Shown: positions 1-7,582 of the stretch, in pieces
How the letters are laid out: each line of letters starts with the position of its first letter
How positions within the stretch are numbered: the first letter of the stretch is position 1
Assembly: GCA_963837365.1 (NCBI GenBank)
Contig: CAWIMW010000002.1
Location: 124,001-188,000 of the forward strand
From: CAWBXL01 sp963837365
GTDB lineage: Bacteria > Acidobacteriota > Terriglobia > Terriglobales > Acidobacteriaceae
Length of the DNA: 64,000 nucleotides
Reading direction: 5' to 3'
Program-made: the position numbers and the translations under genes
Notes under the pieces: model-generated
The model's database searches: none
What the model was told of the DNA's origin: nothing
Seen by the model: the letters and a program-made list of their open reading frames with translations, nothing else

Positions 1-1551
1 CTCGAGTTCGTCGGCTGCCGAGACCCGCTGTCCGACGATGGCATGAATGACTGCGTTCGCCACGTAGGAAAAGCAGAATACAAAGCCAATCAACGTGCCG
101 ACGCCAATCAATTGAGCCACTAACTGGGTCGAATCGCCGTAGAACAGGCCCTTCACGCCGTTGGTGCCATCCGCAAACAGACCGACGGAGATTACACCCC
201 AGAGGCCGTTGGTGCCGTGGACCGAGATCGCGCCCACCGGATCATCCACGCGCATTACGCGGTCGATGTATTCAACGCTGAAGCAGACGAGAACACCAGC
301 GACGAAGCCGATGATGCAAGCGCCCATGGTGTTGACATAGCCGCTAGGTGCGGTAATCGCTACCAAGCCGGCCAGCAGTCCATTGCCGGCCATAGAAGCG
401 TCGGGTTTGCCATACTTCATCCACATAAAGAGAAGAGCACCGAAGGACCCGGTACAACCGGCGAGCATCGTGTCCACGGCAATCGTACTGATGCGCAGAG
501 CACCCGAGGCGCCAAGGGTGCTGCCGGGGTTAAACCCGAACCAGCCGAAGGCGAGGATGAAACAGCCGGCCATAACAATCACAAGGTCGTGGCCAGGCAT
601 GGCATTGGCTGACCCATCGCGGTTGTACTTGCCAATGCGTGGACCGATGATCAGCGATAGTGCGAGTGCTGTGACTCCGCCGACCGCGTGCACCACGCCG
701 GACCCGGCAAAATCTGCGTACCCGGCCCCTAGCCCATAGTTGGCGCCAAGTTTGGAGAGCCAGCCACCGCCCCAAGCCCAGTTGGCAAACAAGGGATAAG
801 TAATGGCCCCCATGAACACGGAGGAGATGCAAAAGGCGACATACTTCCAGCGTTCTGCCGCGCCGCCGGTCACAATCGTCAGAGCTGTATCCATGAACAC
901 CATTTGGAACAGGAACAGCACCATGACGCCGACGTCATAGGTAGCGCCGGCCAGGAAAAAGCCTTTGGTGCCGAATAAGCCCCAGTCGTGTCCCAGAAAA
1001 GTAATGGCAAACTCGTGACTCAGGGGCTGAGCGCCGCCCAACATGGAAACCCCCGCAGCGCCACCCATCTGGATGGCGAAGCCACAGACCCAATAGGCGA
1101 ACAATCCGAAGCCATAAACCATGAAGTTCATCATCATGGTGTGGTTGGCGTTCTTGGCGCGGCATAAGCCGGTCTCAACGAAAGCGAACCCGGCTTGCAT
1201 AAACATGACCAGGAAGCCGGTGACCAGCGTCCAGACAAAGTTGATGGCGATCCGGTTCTGACCGGCCTGGTTCACCAAATCGACCAAGGTGAGCGGCTTG
1301 CTGGGGTCGGCCTTGACGACATCATTTGCGGTGCCGGTTTTTGTACCGCTAGGGTCGCCTGCGGCTTGATCATCGGCGGTTGGACCACTCACATTTAAAG
1401 GTGCGTCCACTGCCACCGGCGGGGGCGTCGCAGCCGCGGCTGGAGCGCTGGGCGCAGCAGCCGGGGCCTGGGCCCAAGCTGGGAGCCCACAGACAAGTAG
1501 CGCCACTAGCGCTACCCACAAACACGGCTTCAACCAAGTGCAACGTGTCAT
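1..1551 (-). CDS. amt: Ammonium transporter Amt, C-terminus cut by window edge
   Basis: Inner-membrane ammonium channel of the Amt/MEP/Rh family. The frame is open from the ATG at 1551 to the left edge (517 codons seen), so the C-terminus is missing. It begins with a signal peptide ending near AWAQA and an Ala/Pro-rich stretch (about residues 28-75), then the hydrophobic Amt core from about residue 95. Family landmarks are visible: AGSGVVHAVGG and SVHGTNGLWGV carry the twin pore histidines (about residues 287 and 444). The start is supported by AGGAG seven bases upstream. Two small membrane-protein genes lie immediately upstream on the same strand, so the three are probably one operon. Nitrogen control is expected from the family; no PII gene is in view. 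Confidence 0.95.
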   Translation of the reverse strand, partial: MTRCTWLKPCLWVALVALLVCGLPAWAQAPAAAPSAPAAAATPPPVAVDAPLNVSGPTADDQAAGDPSGTKTGTANDVVKADPSKPLTLVDLVNQAGQNRIAINFVWTLVTGFLVMFMQAGFAFVETGLCRAKNANHTMMMNFMVYGFGLFAYWVCGFAIQMGGAAGVSMLGGAQPLSHEFAITFLGHDWGLFGTKGFFLAGATYDVGVMVLFLFQMVFMDTALTIVTGGAAERWKYVAFCISSVFMGAITYPLFANWAWGGGWLSKLGANYGLGAGYADFAGSGVVHAVGGVTALALSLIIGPRIGKYNRDGSANAMPGHDLVIVMAGCFILAFGWFGFNPGSTLGASGALRISTIAVDTMLAGCTGSFGALLFMWMKYGKPDASMAGNGLLAGLVAITAPSGYVNTMGACIIGFVAGVLVCFSVEYIDRVMRVDDPVGAISVHGTNGLWGVISVGLFADGTNGVKGLFYGDSTQLVAQLIGVGTLIGFVFCFSYVANAVIHAIVGQRVSAADELE

Positions 1552-1617
1552 TGATTTCTCCTGGTGATGTCGAGCGCAATGCGCTCCGGATTTCTTAAAC
1601 TTTGCTTACTAACTGAC

Positions 1618-1800
1618 TTACTGTTTCCAGATCGCTTCTTTGAGGTGTGCCTTGTTCAGAATGCCAATGATCCCGTACAACGAAATTGCCAGGCCCAGAA
1701 TGCAAATGAACATTCTGGCGCCATTCGAACTGGTCATCGAAAGTCCGATGATCGGCAACAACCAACCCGCCAATGCCAACAAAATTCCGACAGCTTTCAT
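1618..1800 (-). CDS. Small two-helix membrane protein (60 aa) upstream of amt
   Basis: Sixty residues with two hydrophobic segments (about residues 3-22 and 31-48) and a short basic tail (NKAHLKEAIWKQ). I do not recognise a named family. The start is well supported: AAGGAG lies seven bases before the ATG. It sits 66 bases before amt and 24 bases after the other small membrane-protein gene, all on the minus strand, which suggests one transcript. A role beside the ammonium channel (assembly or modulation) is inference from position only. Confidence 0.75.
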   Translation of the reverse strand: MKAVGILLALAGWLLPIIGLSMTSSNGARMFICILGLAISLYGIIGILNKAHLKEAIWKQ

Positions 1801-1824
1801 GTGGTTCTCCTTTTCCGTTGAAGT

Positions 1825-1995
1825 TTAAGCAGCCTTGGCCTTGTAGAATCCGGCAGCAGATACGAGCAACAGCGCTGCTCCGGCAATCGCGAAAACAATT
1901 CCAAGACCACCCCCGCTGTATAGGCCAGCAAAGAGGCTGGTGAAACCTACTAGCGTCGTACCCAAATACGTTCCTTGTTTCGCATTAGCACCCAT
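1825..1995 (-). CDS. Small membrane protein (56 aa), first gene of the amt cluster
   Basis: Fifty-six residues beginning MGANAKQGTYLG. Two glycine-rich hydrophobic segments (about residues 10-26 and 29-48) end in FYKAKAA. An in-frame ATG exists at 2079, but the ATG at 1995 is preferred because AAGGAG lies eight bases upstream and hydrophobic coding begins right after it. No family recognised. It is the promoter-proximal gene of the cluster leading to amt, behind a long untranslated leader that contains a predicted hairpin. Confidence 0.75.
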   Translation of the reverse strand: MGANAKQGTYLGTTLVGFTSLFAGLYSGGGLGIVFAIAGAALLLVSAAGFYKAKAA

Positions 1996-2110
1996 TGGGT
2001 AGCTCCTTACTTTCGAGTATTGGAACCGCGACGAAGTGAGAACCTTCGCTTTGCGGCCTTCAAAAGCTGGCATTTGCAATCCTCAGCCAACTGCATTTCG
2101 TCTCCCGCTT

Positions 2111-2173
2111 GCGGTTGGGTTGAGTTCTCGAGTAGAGCTGTATTGGAATCGGCACTCTCGAAAATCCAACCGC
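2111..2173 (-). ncRNA. Predicted nested hairpin in the amt-cluster leader
   Basis: Outer arms GCGGTTGG (2111-2118) and CCAACCGC (2166-2173) are perfect complements. Inner arms TTCTCGAG (2125-2132) and CTCGAAAA (2157-2164) pair over eight positions with one G-U pair in the minus-strand transcript. The loop is about 24 bases. It lies about 115-180 bases before the first start codon of the amt cluster. It could be a cis-regulatory RNA or simply a stable leader; I do not recognise it as a known riboswitch class. Confidence 0.4.
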
Positions 2174-2237
2174 GCCGATAAACAAAAAACACGCGGGTTC
2201 CGAATGCCGATAAAAACTACCTTGGTTGTAGGGGAGA

Positions 2238-2258
2238 GTCCAATTGATAGTTTTTTTG
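2238..2258 (-). promoter_or_regulatory. Conserved motif 1 upstream of the amt cluster
   Basis: A 21-base element matching the one at 4036-4056 at 18 of 21 positions. On the minus strand it reads CAAAAAAACTAT, three variable bases, then TTGGAC. TTGGAC can serve as a -35 box; 18 bases further is TAGTTT, a weak -10. A second shared element lies just upstream at 2268-2280. The same pair precedes the porin, so the two units are probably co-regulated. Confidence 0.5.
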
Positions 2259-2267
2259 GGTCGCATT

Positions 2268-2280
2268 AGAAAAAGTTCTA
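2268..2280 (-). promoter_or_regulatory. Conserved motif 2 upstream of the amt cluster
   Basis: AGAAAAAGTTCTA on the plus strand, matching 12 of 13 bases of the element at 4105-4117. It lies nine bases beyond motif 1 here but 48 bases beyond it in the porin region. This may be an activator site. Confidence 0.4.
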
Positions 2281-2306
2281 AGAAAAATGCGGAGAAGGAG
2301 CCAGCA

Positions 2307-2429
2307 ATGCGTGTAAATAACGGGGAATCGCTAATGGCAAGTTTTCGTATGTTGCAGGTGCTCCCGTGTATTCAAGAAAAAAGAAGATTGTCGCCGCTGC
2401 TGGGCACACGGCGACATCGGATGGAGTGA
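2307..2429 (+). CDS. Possible 40-aa ORF opposite the amt cluster
   Basis: An ATG at 2307 follows a very good ribosome-binding site (AGAAGGAG, six-base spacing) and opens 40 codons beginning MRVNNGESLMASF and ending GTRRHRME. The protein is basic, has no hydrophobic segment and resembles no family I know. It lies between the amt cluster and the porin, on the opposite strand to both. The ribosome-binding site is the only support, so this may be chance. Confidence 0.25.
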   Translation: MRVNNGESLMASFRMLQVLPCIQEKRRLSPLLGTRRHRME

Positions 2430-2473
2430 AATGGTTTGCGGTGATCAACCTTCAAATTATTGCTCGATGACGC

Positions 2474-2515
2474 AAAAAGCGTGGCGGCTGTGGCTTCCCC
2501 TAGTCACAACCGCCA
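2474..2515 (-). terminator. Rho-independent terminator after the porin gene
   Basis: Read on the minus strand, TGGCGGTTGTG pairs with CACAGCCGCCA (one G-U pair) across a 12-base loop and is followed by CGCTTTTTGC. It begins nine bases after the porin stop codon. Confidence 0.7.
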
Positions 2516-2523
2516 AGTTGAAG

Positions 2524-3942
2524 CTATTTTGCGTCTGCGCTACTGAAGGCGTAGATCAGACCGAGAGTGACCGTGTTCTGATGGTCAATCGGGCCAAACG
2601 TAGACCCCGGGAAATTGGGGTCGCCGCTCGTCCGATATGGGAAAAAGTTCTGGTCGGACATGTCACGGCGATACTCCAGCCGGCTCATTAATTTGCCAGC
2701 CAGCATGCGCTGGAAGGTCAACGTGAATGAATTCAGAGTCTGCGGGGTCCCGGTTGAAAAGCCATCGTGGTCCTTAAACCATTCACCACGGGTGGCAATG
2801 TACCATTTGTCACTGGGAGCGTACTTAATGAAGCCGGCGATGCCGCTCCACCACACGGGAACGCCCCCCGGACGATCATGGCCGTAGTCGAAGTTCGCCA
2901 ACAACGATAACTTGGCTGTCGGGTTGAAGCTGACAACCGTATCCGTGAGGTGGCGGTAGTTTGAGTTGTTATTAAATTCTTCAGGGCTTACCAGATAGGT
3001 TTCATAAAATGAGAACTTGCTGTTGGGGGTTATAGCAAGACTGAACCCGGTGAGTTTGCCGCTATTGATTTCGGTGCTGTTGTTCCAGCCGTTGGCCAGA
3101 AAACCGGTCAAAGCGACTTTGCTGTTGAAAGCGTACTTTGCGCTGACCCCGGTGTGGAAATAAGGGATAGCCCAGGCAAACAGAATACCGCGAGTGTAGT
3201 TCCAGTTGTCCTTACTCTCGATGAGTTCGGCGCCAGCCGGAGTTACAAACTTACCTACGTTGATTTGCAGGCCTTTGCCGATGGGAGCCATATATTCCAA
3301 ATAGGCTTCCTTGAGGTTCTGTCCAAAATTCGGCTCAGTGCCGCCAGGACCAAATTCCGATTGGTTGATCTGGTTCATCGCCTGTCCGAATCCGAGCGCG
3401 ACGTGATACCCAACACGATCGGTGGAGTCCACGGGCTTGTCTGCAACCAGCTCGATCATGTTCAATCCGATCTCGCTTGAGTTGATGTCGAAGTTGTGCA
3501 AAGCATTGGTACGAGTCGACGGCTGGTTCGAGTTATAGCCGTAGAACACATCCACGAAACCGCTTAATGTCGTGGGGCCGAGCAGTCCGGCAAGAGAAAC
3601 CTTCTCAGGAGCCGGGGCTGGAGCCGCCGCGGCCGCCGGCGGGTCCTCCATGTTGGGAGCCAGCGATGCGGCATGCAGCGACGGCATCGAAGTGGAAGCT
3701 ACTTCCGCGATTCCGCGGGGGCCAACATGCGCCTGCTGCTGCTTCATGGCAGTCAACTCGGACTGCAATTGCTTCACTAAGCCCTCCAGTTCTTCCACTT
3801 TCTGGCCCAGATCCGCAGGATTTTGCGCAGTGCTGACGCTTGCCTGGGCGGTGCTCGCATCAGTCTGCGCGCCGGTCTGCGCGACCAGAGTGCCCAAGCC
3901 GAATGCAACCATCAGGACCAAGCTACAAAAGAAATTCTTCAT
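2524..3942 (-). CDS. Outer-membrane beta-barrel porin (BBP2/OmpL-like)
   Basis: A 472-residue secreted protein. Residues 1-21 form a signal peptide (cleavage near LVAQ). A short coiled coil follows (about residues 45-70, VEELEGLVKQLQSELTAMKQ), then an Ala/Pro linker, then a beta-rich barrel from about residue 115 with alternating aromatic strands such as LSGFVDVFYGYNSNQPS. This matches the DUF1597/BBP2 porins common in Acidobacteriota, probably general small-solute pores. Start: GAGGG lies four bases before the ATG at 3942. A terminator follows the stop. Its upstream region shares two motifs with the amt cluster, so uptake of a nitrogen compound is possible, but this is inference. Confidence 0.85.
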   Translation of the reverse strand: MKNFFCSLVLMVAFGLGTLVAQTGAQTDASTAQASVSTAQNPADLGQKVEELEGLVKQLQSELTAMKQQQAHVGPRGIAEVASTSMPSLHAASLAPNMEDPPAAAAAPAPAPEKVSLAGLLGPTTLSGFVDVFYGYNSNQPSTRTNALHNFDINSSEIGLNMIELVADKPVDSTDRVGYHVALGFGQAMNQINQSEFGPGGTEPNFGQNLKEAYLEYMAPIGKGLQINVGKFVTPAGAELIESKDNWNYTRGILFAWAIPYFHTGVSAKYAFNSKVALTGFLANGWNNSTEINSGKLTGFSLAITPNSKFSFYETYLVSPEEFNNNSNYRHLTDTVVSFNPTAKLSLLANFDYGHDRPGGVPVWWSGIAGFIKYAPSDKWYIATRGEWFKDHDGFSTGTPQTLNSFTLTFQRMLAGKLMSRLEYRRDMSDQNFFPYRTSGDPNFPGSTFGPIDHQNTVTLGLIYAFSSADAK

Positions 3943-4035
3943 TTTCCCTCGCTCGAAATGCAGAAATTAGAAACAGTGGATAGTACGAACACGAATTACA
4001 ACTAGGCGCGCAGAGTATCGTCTGTAAAAGGCGGC

Positions 4036-4056
4036 GTCCAACAAATAGTTTTTTTG
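4036..4056 (-). promoter_or_regulatory. Conserved motif 1 upstream of the porin
   Basis: Same 21-base element as at 2238-2258 (18 of 21 identical). On the minus strand it ends in TTGGAC, followed 18 bases later by TACTCT, a weak -10. It lies about 95 bases before the porin start codon. Confidence 0.5.
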
Positions 4057-4104
4057 AGGGCGATAAGATTTGTTTGTGAAAAACAAAAATCTATGGAGGG
4101 GATA

Positions 4105-4117
4105 AGAAAAGGTTCTA
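4105..4117 (-). promoter_or_regulatory. Conserved motif 2 upstream of the porin
   Basis: AGAAAAGGTTCTA on the plus strand, one base different from 2268-2280. It is 39 bases further from motif 1 than in the amt region, close to four helical turns. Confidence 0.4.
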
Positions 4118-4292
4118 CGAGTGTAAGGACCAGCCTTAGCGCTAGACGCTAGACAAAAGTTGTGGCGATCTATTTAGCAAATAAATTGTTAGGCTGAATA
4201 TGAAAATCGAATCTTCTCGAGGTGCCGGAACTTAAACATGGAGAAAATATCTGAGGGGGGGCGAAATCGCGGAAATGTTCGTGGGTCTAAAT

Positions 4293-5315
4293 TTACTTTA
4301 CAACTTGGAAGGTAAGTGCCGCGCCACCCGCGATGCCGGCTTCGTTCCCGTAGTTTGCAGGAACAATCGGCACTTCCTGGCAGCGTGAGTTCACGCACCA
4401 GCGCGGCAGGCGGTCGCGTACTTCTCCGTAGAATGGACGCAGCATGGCGGCCGCGCCTCCGCCCATGATGATCACGTCCGGCTCCAGCAGGTCAATCATG
4501 TTGCCCAGCCAGATGGTCAGAAGTTCAACCGTCTCCAGCAAGACTTCCCTGGCCAGCAAATCGCCATTGGAGTAAGCCTTACCGACGCTTTCACTGGTAA
4601 CGAGATCAAGATTGCCGCCGGAAAGCTCAAGCATGCTGGCCCCAGCAGAAGGCTGAGCCTCAATCTTCGCGCGGGCACGCCTGGCAATCGCCGGACCCGC
4701 CACTAAAGCTTCCACACAGCCATATTTGCCGCAGCCGCAACGAGGGCCCTTGTAATCGATGGTCATGTGGCCGCCTTCACCCGCAGCACCGGTGCGGCCA
4801 TAGTAGATGTTTCCGTCAATCAGAATTCCAGTGCCGACTCCTGTGCCGACAATGGTGAAGAACACATTGCGATAACCGCGGCCCGCACCCCACAAACTCT
4901 CGGCCAACGCAGCCGCATTGGCGTCATTATCCACCCTTACCGGAACCCCGTAGATACGCGAGACTTCTTCGGCCAATGGGAAGTTGCGCCAGCAAGGAAG
5001 ATTGGGAGGATTGATCACCACACCGGTGTGCGGATCCAGCGGCCCCGGAGAGCAGATTCCAATCCCACGAATTGCCTTTCTGAGGCCATCATTTCCATCG
5101 AGCACGAAGCCAATCGCATCCAGAACAGCCTTGAGTCCTTCCGCCGCGGTGCCATGGGTGGACATAGGCGCCTTGGTCTGACGGCGGATCTCGCCTTTGT
5201 GGTTAACGATACCAGCCGCAACCTTGGTGCCGCCGATGTCCACACCGATGTACAAGCCGCCATCGGCAGAGATTTGCCGGTCGGTGACCTTCAATGTGTC
5301 CGCTGTCGTCGCCAT
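4293..5315 (-). CDS. ROK-family sugar kinase (glucokinase-like)
   Basis: A 340-residue cytoplasmic ATP-dependent sugar kinase of the ROK family. The N-terminal phosphate-binding motif is GVDIGGTKVAAG (about residues 23-34). The sugar-binding region EGGHMTIDY is followed by the zinc cluster CGCGKYGCVEA typical of ROK proteins, and GGGAAAM near the C-terminus is the adenosine region. The start codon lies two bases after the stop of the upstream permease gene, so the two are one operon: the permease imports a hexose and this enzyme phosphorylates it. Glucose is the usual substrate, but fructose, mannose or N-acetylglucosamine cannot be excluded from sequence. Confidence 0.9.
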   Translation of the reverse strand: MATTADTLKVTDRQISADGGLYIGVDIGGTKVAAGIVNHKGEIRRQTKAPMSTHGTAAEGLKAVLDAIGFVLDGNDGLRKAIRGIGICSPGPLDPHTGVVINPPNLPCWRNFPLAEEVSRIYGVPVRVDNDANAAALAESLWGAGRGYRNVFFTIVGTGVGTGILIDGNIYYGRTGAAGEGGHMTIDYKGPRCGCGKYGCVEALVAGPAIARRARAKIEAQPSAGASMLELSGGNLDLVTSESVGKAYSNGDLLAREVLLETVELLTIWLGNMIDLLEPDVIIMGGGAAAMLRPFYGEVRDRLPRWCVNSRCQEVPIVPANYGNEAGIAGGAALTFQVVK

Positions 5316-5317
5316 AG

Positions 5318-6844
5318 TTATGCTGCCGCCATGAAAGGCTTTGGTTTTGACCCTTTAAATGCGTAATAGACAATATAGAGGTAGCAGATAGCTGGAAGAA
5401 TAAAGGCGTGGTGAATGCCGACGTGATCTGCTATCCATCCTTGGGCCGGAGGAATCAAGGCGCCTCCAACGATAGCCATGATCAAAAGACCGGAACCATC
5501 CCCCGTGAGTGGTCCCAATTCTGCGATCCCGAGGGTGAAAATGCTAGGGAACATGATCGAGTTGAAGAAGCCAACCAGAATGATGCTCCACATAGCGACG
5601 TGACCGGTCGTAAGCATTGAAGTGCACACCAATGCTGAGGAACAAATGGCCGCTGTACCCAGCATGTGACCAGTATCCATTCGTACATGACCATTCTTGA
5701 GTAGTGAGACTACGAGAAGAAGAACCAGCAGCGCGGTTGAGAGTATTAACAGTGGACGTGTGTATAACAGCAAAGACGCAATGCTGGACAAGAACCCGGA
5801 AATACGTGGTTGCGCATTCACCACCACAGTCCCCGTAGAAACGAACGAAAGGGTCAGAAGTACGGCAGCAATCGCAGAATAAACGGCCGCATAGCGGGTC
5901 TTTATGCCATTCAAGAGGGCGGAGCCGATAAAGCGACCGAGCATTGCACTGCCCCAATAAATTGAAACAAACTTGGAAGCTTGCAACTCTGAAATGTTAC
6001 CGATATCGCTTTGGCTGAGATAGTTGATGAGAAAACTTCCAATCGAGACTTCAGCACCTACATAAACGAAAATTCCAATCGTTCCTAATACCAGGTGGCT
6101 GTGCTTCCAAACGCTTTCACCTTTAAGTTTGCCGTGCTTTTCCGCTCCTGGCATGGAGGGGAGTTTAAACATCGCAATAGAAACCGCCATGGCAACCAGA
6201 ACTAAACCAATCACCATATAAGGAAGTTTGACCGAAGAGGCTTCGTGGACGCTATAGGCCTGACGGGCTTCTACCGACATCTGACGCACGACTTCCATAG
6301 CCTTAGGCGCAGCCGTCAAGATGAGAATGCCACCCAGATAAGGGCCGATCGTGGTCCCCAGGGAGTTGAATGCCTGCGCTAAATTCAATCGGCTGGAGGC
6401 CTTGTCTGGAGGCCCGAGCACTGCAACATACGGATTTGCAGCCACCTGGAGTGCGGTCATTCCCCCAGCCAATACCATCAGAGCACCCAAAAATAACGGA
6501 TATGAAGGCACGCTTGCCGCGGGTATGAATAGAAATGCTCCGACTCCCATGGTCAGTAATCCCAGCACCATGGTCATTTTGTAACCAACCTTGTCGACCA
6601 CCTTGGCCCAGGGAAGCGCAAAAATGAAGTACGCCGTAAAGAATGCGAACTGAATCAGCATGACCTTGGCGTAGCTGAGGTCGAAGATGGATTTCAGGTG
6701 TGGGACTAAAACATCGTTGAGAACAGTGATGAAGCCCCACATGAAAAACAAAGTGGTAACGACGGTTAACGCAACTTTGTAAGACGCTGCCGGCGCGGTC
6801 GCAGTTGTAGCGCTAGTCGGGGTATTGACGTTTGTAATGGCCAT
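5318..6844 (-). CDS. FucP/GluP-like MFS sugar:proton symporter
   Basis: A 508-residue inner-membrane transporter with about 12 helices. The first helix region (FFMWGFITVLNDVLVPHLKSI) is characteristic of the fucose/glucose/galactose permease branch (FucP, GluP, NagP) of the major facilitator superfamily, as is the ALQVAANPYVAVLGPP motif in the N-terminal half. A longer than usual loop lies around residues 215-250, and extra hydrophobic stretches (about 330-390) make it longer than E. coli FucP. It is followed two bases later by a ROK kinase gene. The 104-base gap upstream, to the sugar-porter remnant, shows no clear operator. Confidence 0.9.
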   Translation of the reverse strand: MAITNVNTPTSATTATAPAASYKVALTVVTTLFFMWGFITVLNDVLVPHLKSIFDLSYAKVMLIQFAFFTAYFIFALPWAKVVDKVGYKMTMVLGLLTMGVGAFLFIPAASVPSYPLFLGALMVLAGGMTALQVAANPYVAVLGPPDKASSRLNLAQAFNSLGTTIGPYLGGILILTAAPKAMEVVRQMSVEARQAYSVHEASSVKLPYMVIGLVLVAMAVSIAMFKLPSMPGAEKHGKLKGESVWKHSHLVLGTIGIFVYVGAEVSIGSFLINYLSQSDIGNISELQASKFVSIYWGSAMLGRFIGSALLNGIKTRYAAVYSAIAAVLLTLSFVSTGTVVVNAQPRISGFLSSIASLLLYTRPLLILSTALLVLLLVVSLLKNGHVRMDTGHMLGTAAICSSALVCTSMLTTGHVAMWSIILVGFFNSIMFPSIFTLGIAELGPLTGDGSGLLIMAIVGGALIPPAQGWIADHVGIHHAFILPAICYLYIVYYAFKGSKPKPFMAAA

Positions 6845-6948
6845 TTAGATGGGCGCTCGTTCCAATGCGGGATTAACAGTAGTTGGTACGAATTCAACGG
6901 GTTTAAGTTCAAGAATCATAACTTTGCAATGCGTGCGAGATAATTGCC

Positions 6949-7380
6949 TCAAACTGCCGCACTCACTCCAATTTTCTTCTGCATGTCTTCCAAACTGATG
7001 CCCTTGGTTTCAGGATATGTAAACAAAACTACGAAGAACTGTACGACCATCATGAAGGAGAAAAAGGCGAACTGATAACCACCCGAGCGCGCCGCCATCA
7101 GCGGGAACACCAGTGCGCCGTCCGAAATACTCCCCGGGGAACCCCGCCAAAAGCGAACCCGCAACGTCCCCCAGGCAGCACTTGAAACCGTAAGCCCCAA
7201 CCGGTTTGGAGAAAGCTGATAAAGCTGGCTTAATGCGCCAGTTGTGCCTGCGATTACAGCGGTATCAAAGCCGAACAGCAGACCGCCTAACCCGGCGATT
7301 GCCGTGCTTTTGGCTAGGTACGAATTCAGCTTGCGCTCCTCACGGTTTACTGCAAACGTCCCCGCGGCAGTGACAGGCAA
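6949..7380 (-). pseudogene. Remnant of an XylE/GalP-type sugar porter (frameshift plus large internal deletion)
   Basis: Only the two ends of a sugar porter of about 450 residues survive. The start (STAIAGLGGLLFGFDTAVIAG) is helix 1 of the XylE/GalP family, and the end (YPETKGISLEDMQKKIG) is the family C-terminus. After SSAAWGT the frame is lost: adding one G to the G5 run near 7163-7167 would restore GDVAGSLLAGFPGEYFGRR, the normal loop after helix 2. Near 7108-7117 the sequence then jumps to the last helix (FPLMAARSGGYQFAFF), a loss of roughly 300 codons. The surviving 143-codon frame is fortuitous. The apparent start is TTG at 7380. It is divergent from the GH-A glycosidase gene. Confidence 0.85.
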
Positions 7381-7422
7381 CGGTGAAGAATCTTACACGT
7401 GAAACACCCCCGAGACAAGCCG

Positions 7423-7442
7423 TTGTAAAACGATTTTCTCAA
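7423..7442. promoter_or_regulatory. Possible LacI-family operator (weaker copy)
   Basis: GTAAAACGATTTTC with a central CG (7431-7432) and imperfect arms (four of six positions pair). AACGATTTTCT here is identical to 16512-16522. It lies in the 202-base region between the sugar-porter remnant and the GH-A glycosidase. Confidence 0.35.
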
Positions 7443-7446
7443 CGCA

Positions 7447-7460
7447 TGGTAACGATACCA
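7447..7460. promoter_or_regulatory. LacI-family operator upstream of the GH-A glycosidase
   Basis: TGGTAACGATACCA is a 14-base palindrome with central CG and five of six arm positions paired. It has the same form as the sites at 16411-16424 and 33957-33970. It lies 123 bases before the glycosidase start. Confidence 0.55.
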
Positions 7461-7582
7461 AACGTGGTGCATAAGCGGTCAATTTACTTGCGATACAGCA
7501 CCTTAGGAGCTTATCTTGATTGCGCTCCAACTTAAATTTATAGCCGAGCAGCAGCTTTTCCCTGTCGCTCTCGAGGCCTGAA

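Larger units (their letters stand above)
1996..2523. other. Intergenic region: leader and upstream region of the amt cluster, porin terminator
   Basis: From left to right it holds the probable untranslated leader of the amt cluster with a nested hairpin (2111-2173), two motifs shared with the porin upstream region (2238-2258 and 2268-2280), a possible 40-codon plus-strand ORF (2307-2429) and the terminator of the porin gene (2474-2515). No other gene is supported. Confidence 0.6.
3943..4292. other. Intergenic region upstream of the porin
   Basis: Contains the shared motifs at 4036-4056 and 4105-4117 and an AT-rich stretch between them. The repeated GCTAGAC near 4141-4153 is minor. Nothing else was recognised between the porin start and the end of the ROK gene. 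Confidence 0.5.

Noticed and set aside
1996..2300. Search for a sigma54 promoter (TGGCAC-N5-TTGCA) before the amt cluster
   Set aside because: No match with proper spacing on the minus strand, so NtrC/sigma54 control is not supported here.
2238..4117. Porin gene as a mobile element bounded by the shared motifs as direct repeats
   Set aside because: The motifs sit at promoter positions, vary in spacing and no transposase or target duplication is present; co-regulation explains them better.
4767..5366. A 199-codon open frame opposite the ROK kinase
   Set aside because: It is antisense to a clear kinase, has no family features and no ribosome-binding site; typical of GC-rich antisense frames.
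6845..6948. Possible operator GTTGGTACGAATTCAAC upstream of the FucP-like gene
   Set aside because: Only the outer four bases pair and the centre does not fit the other CG-centred sites.
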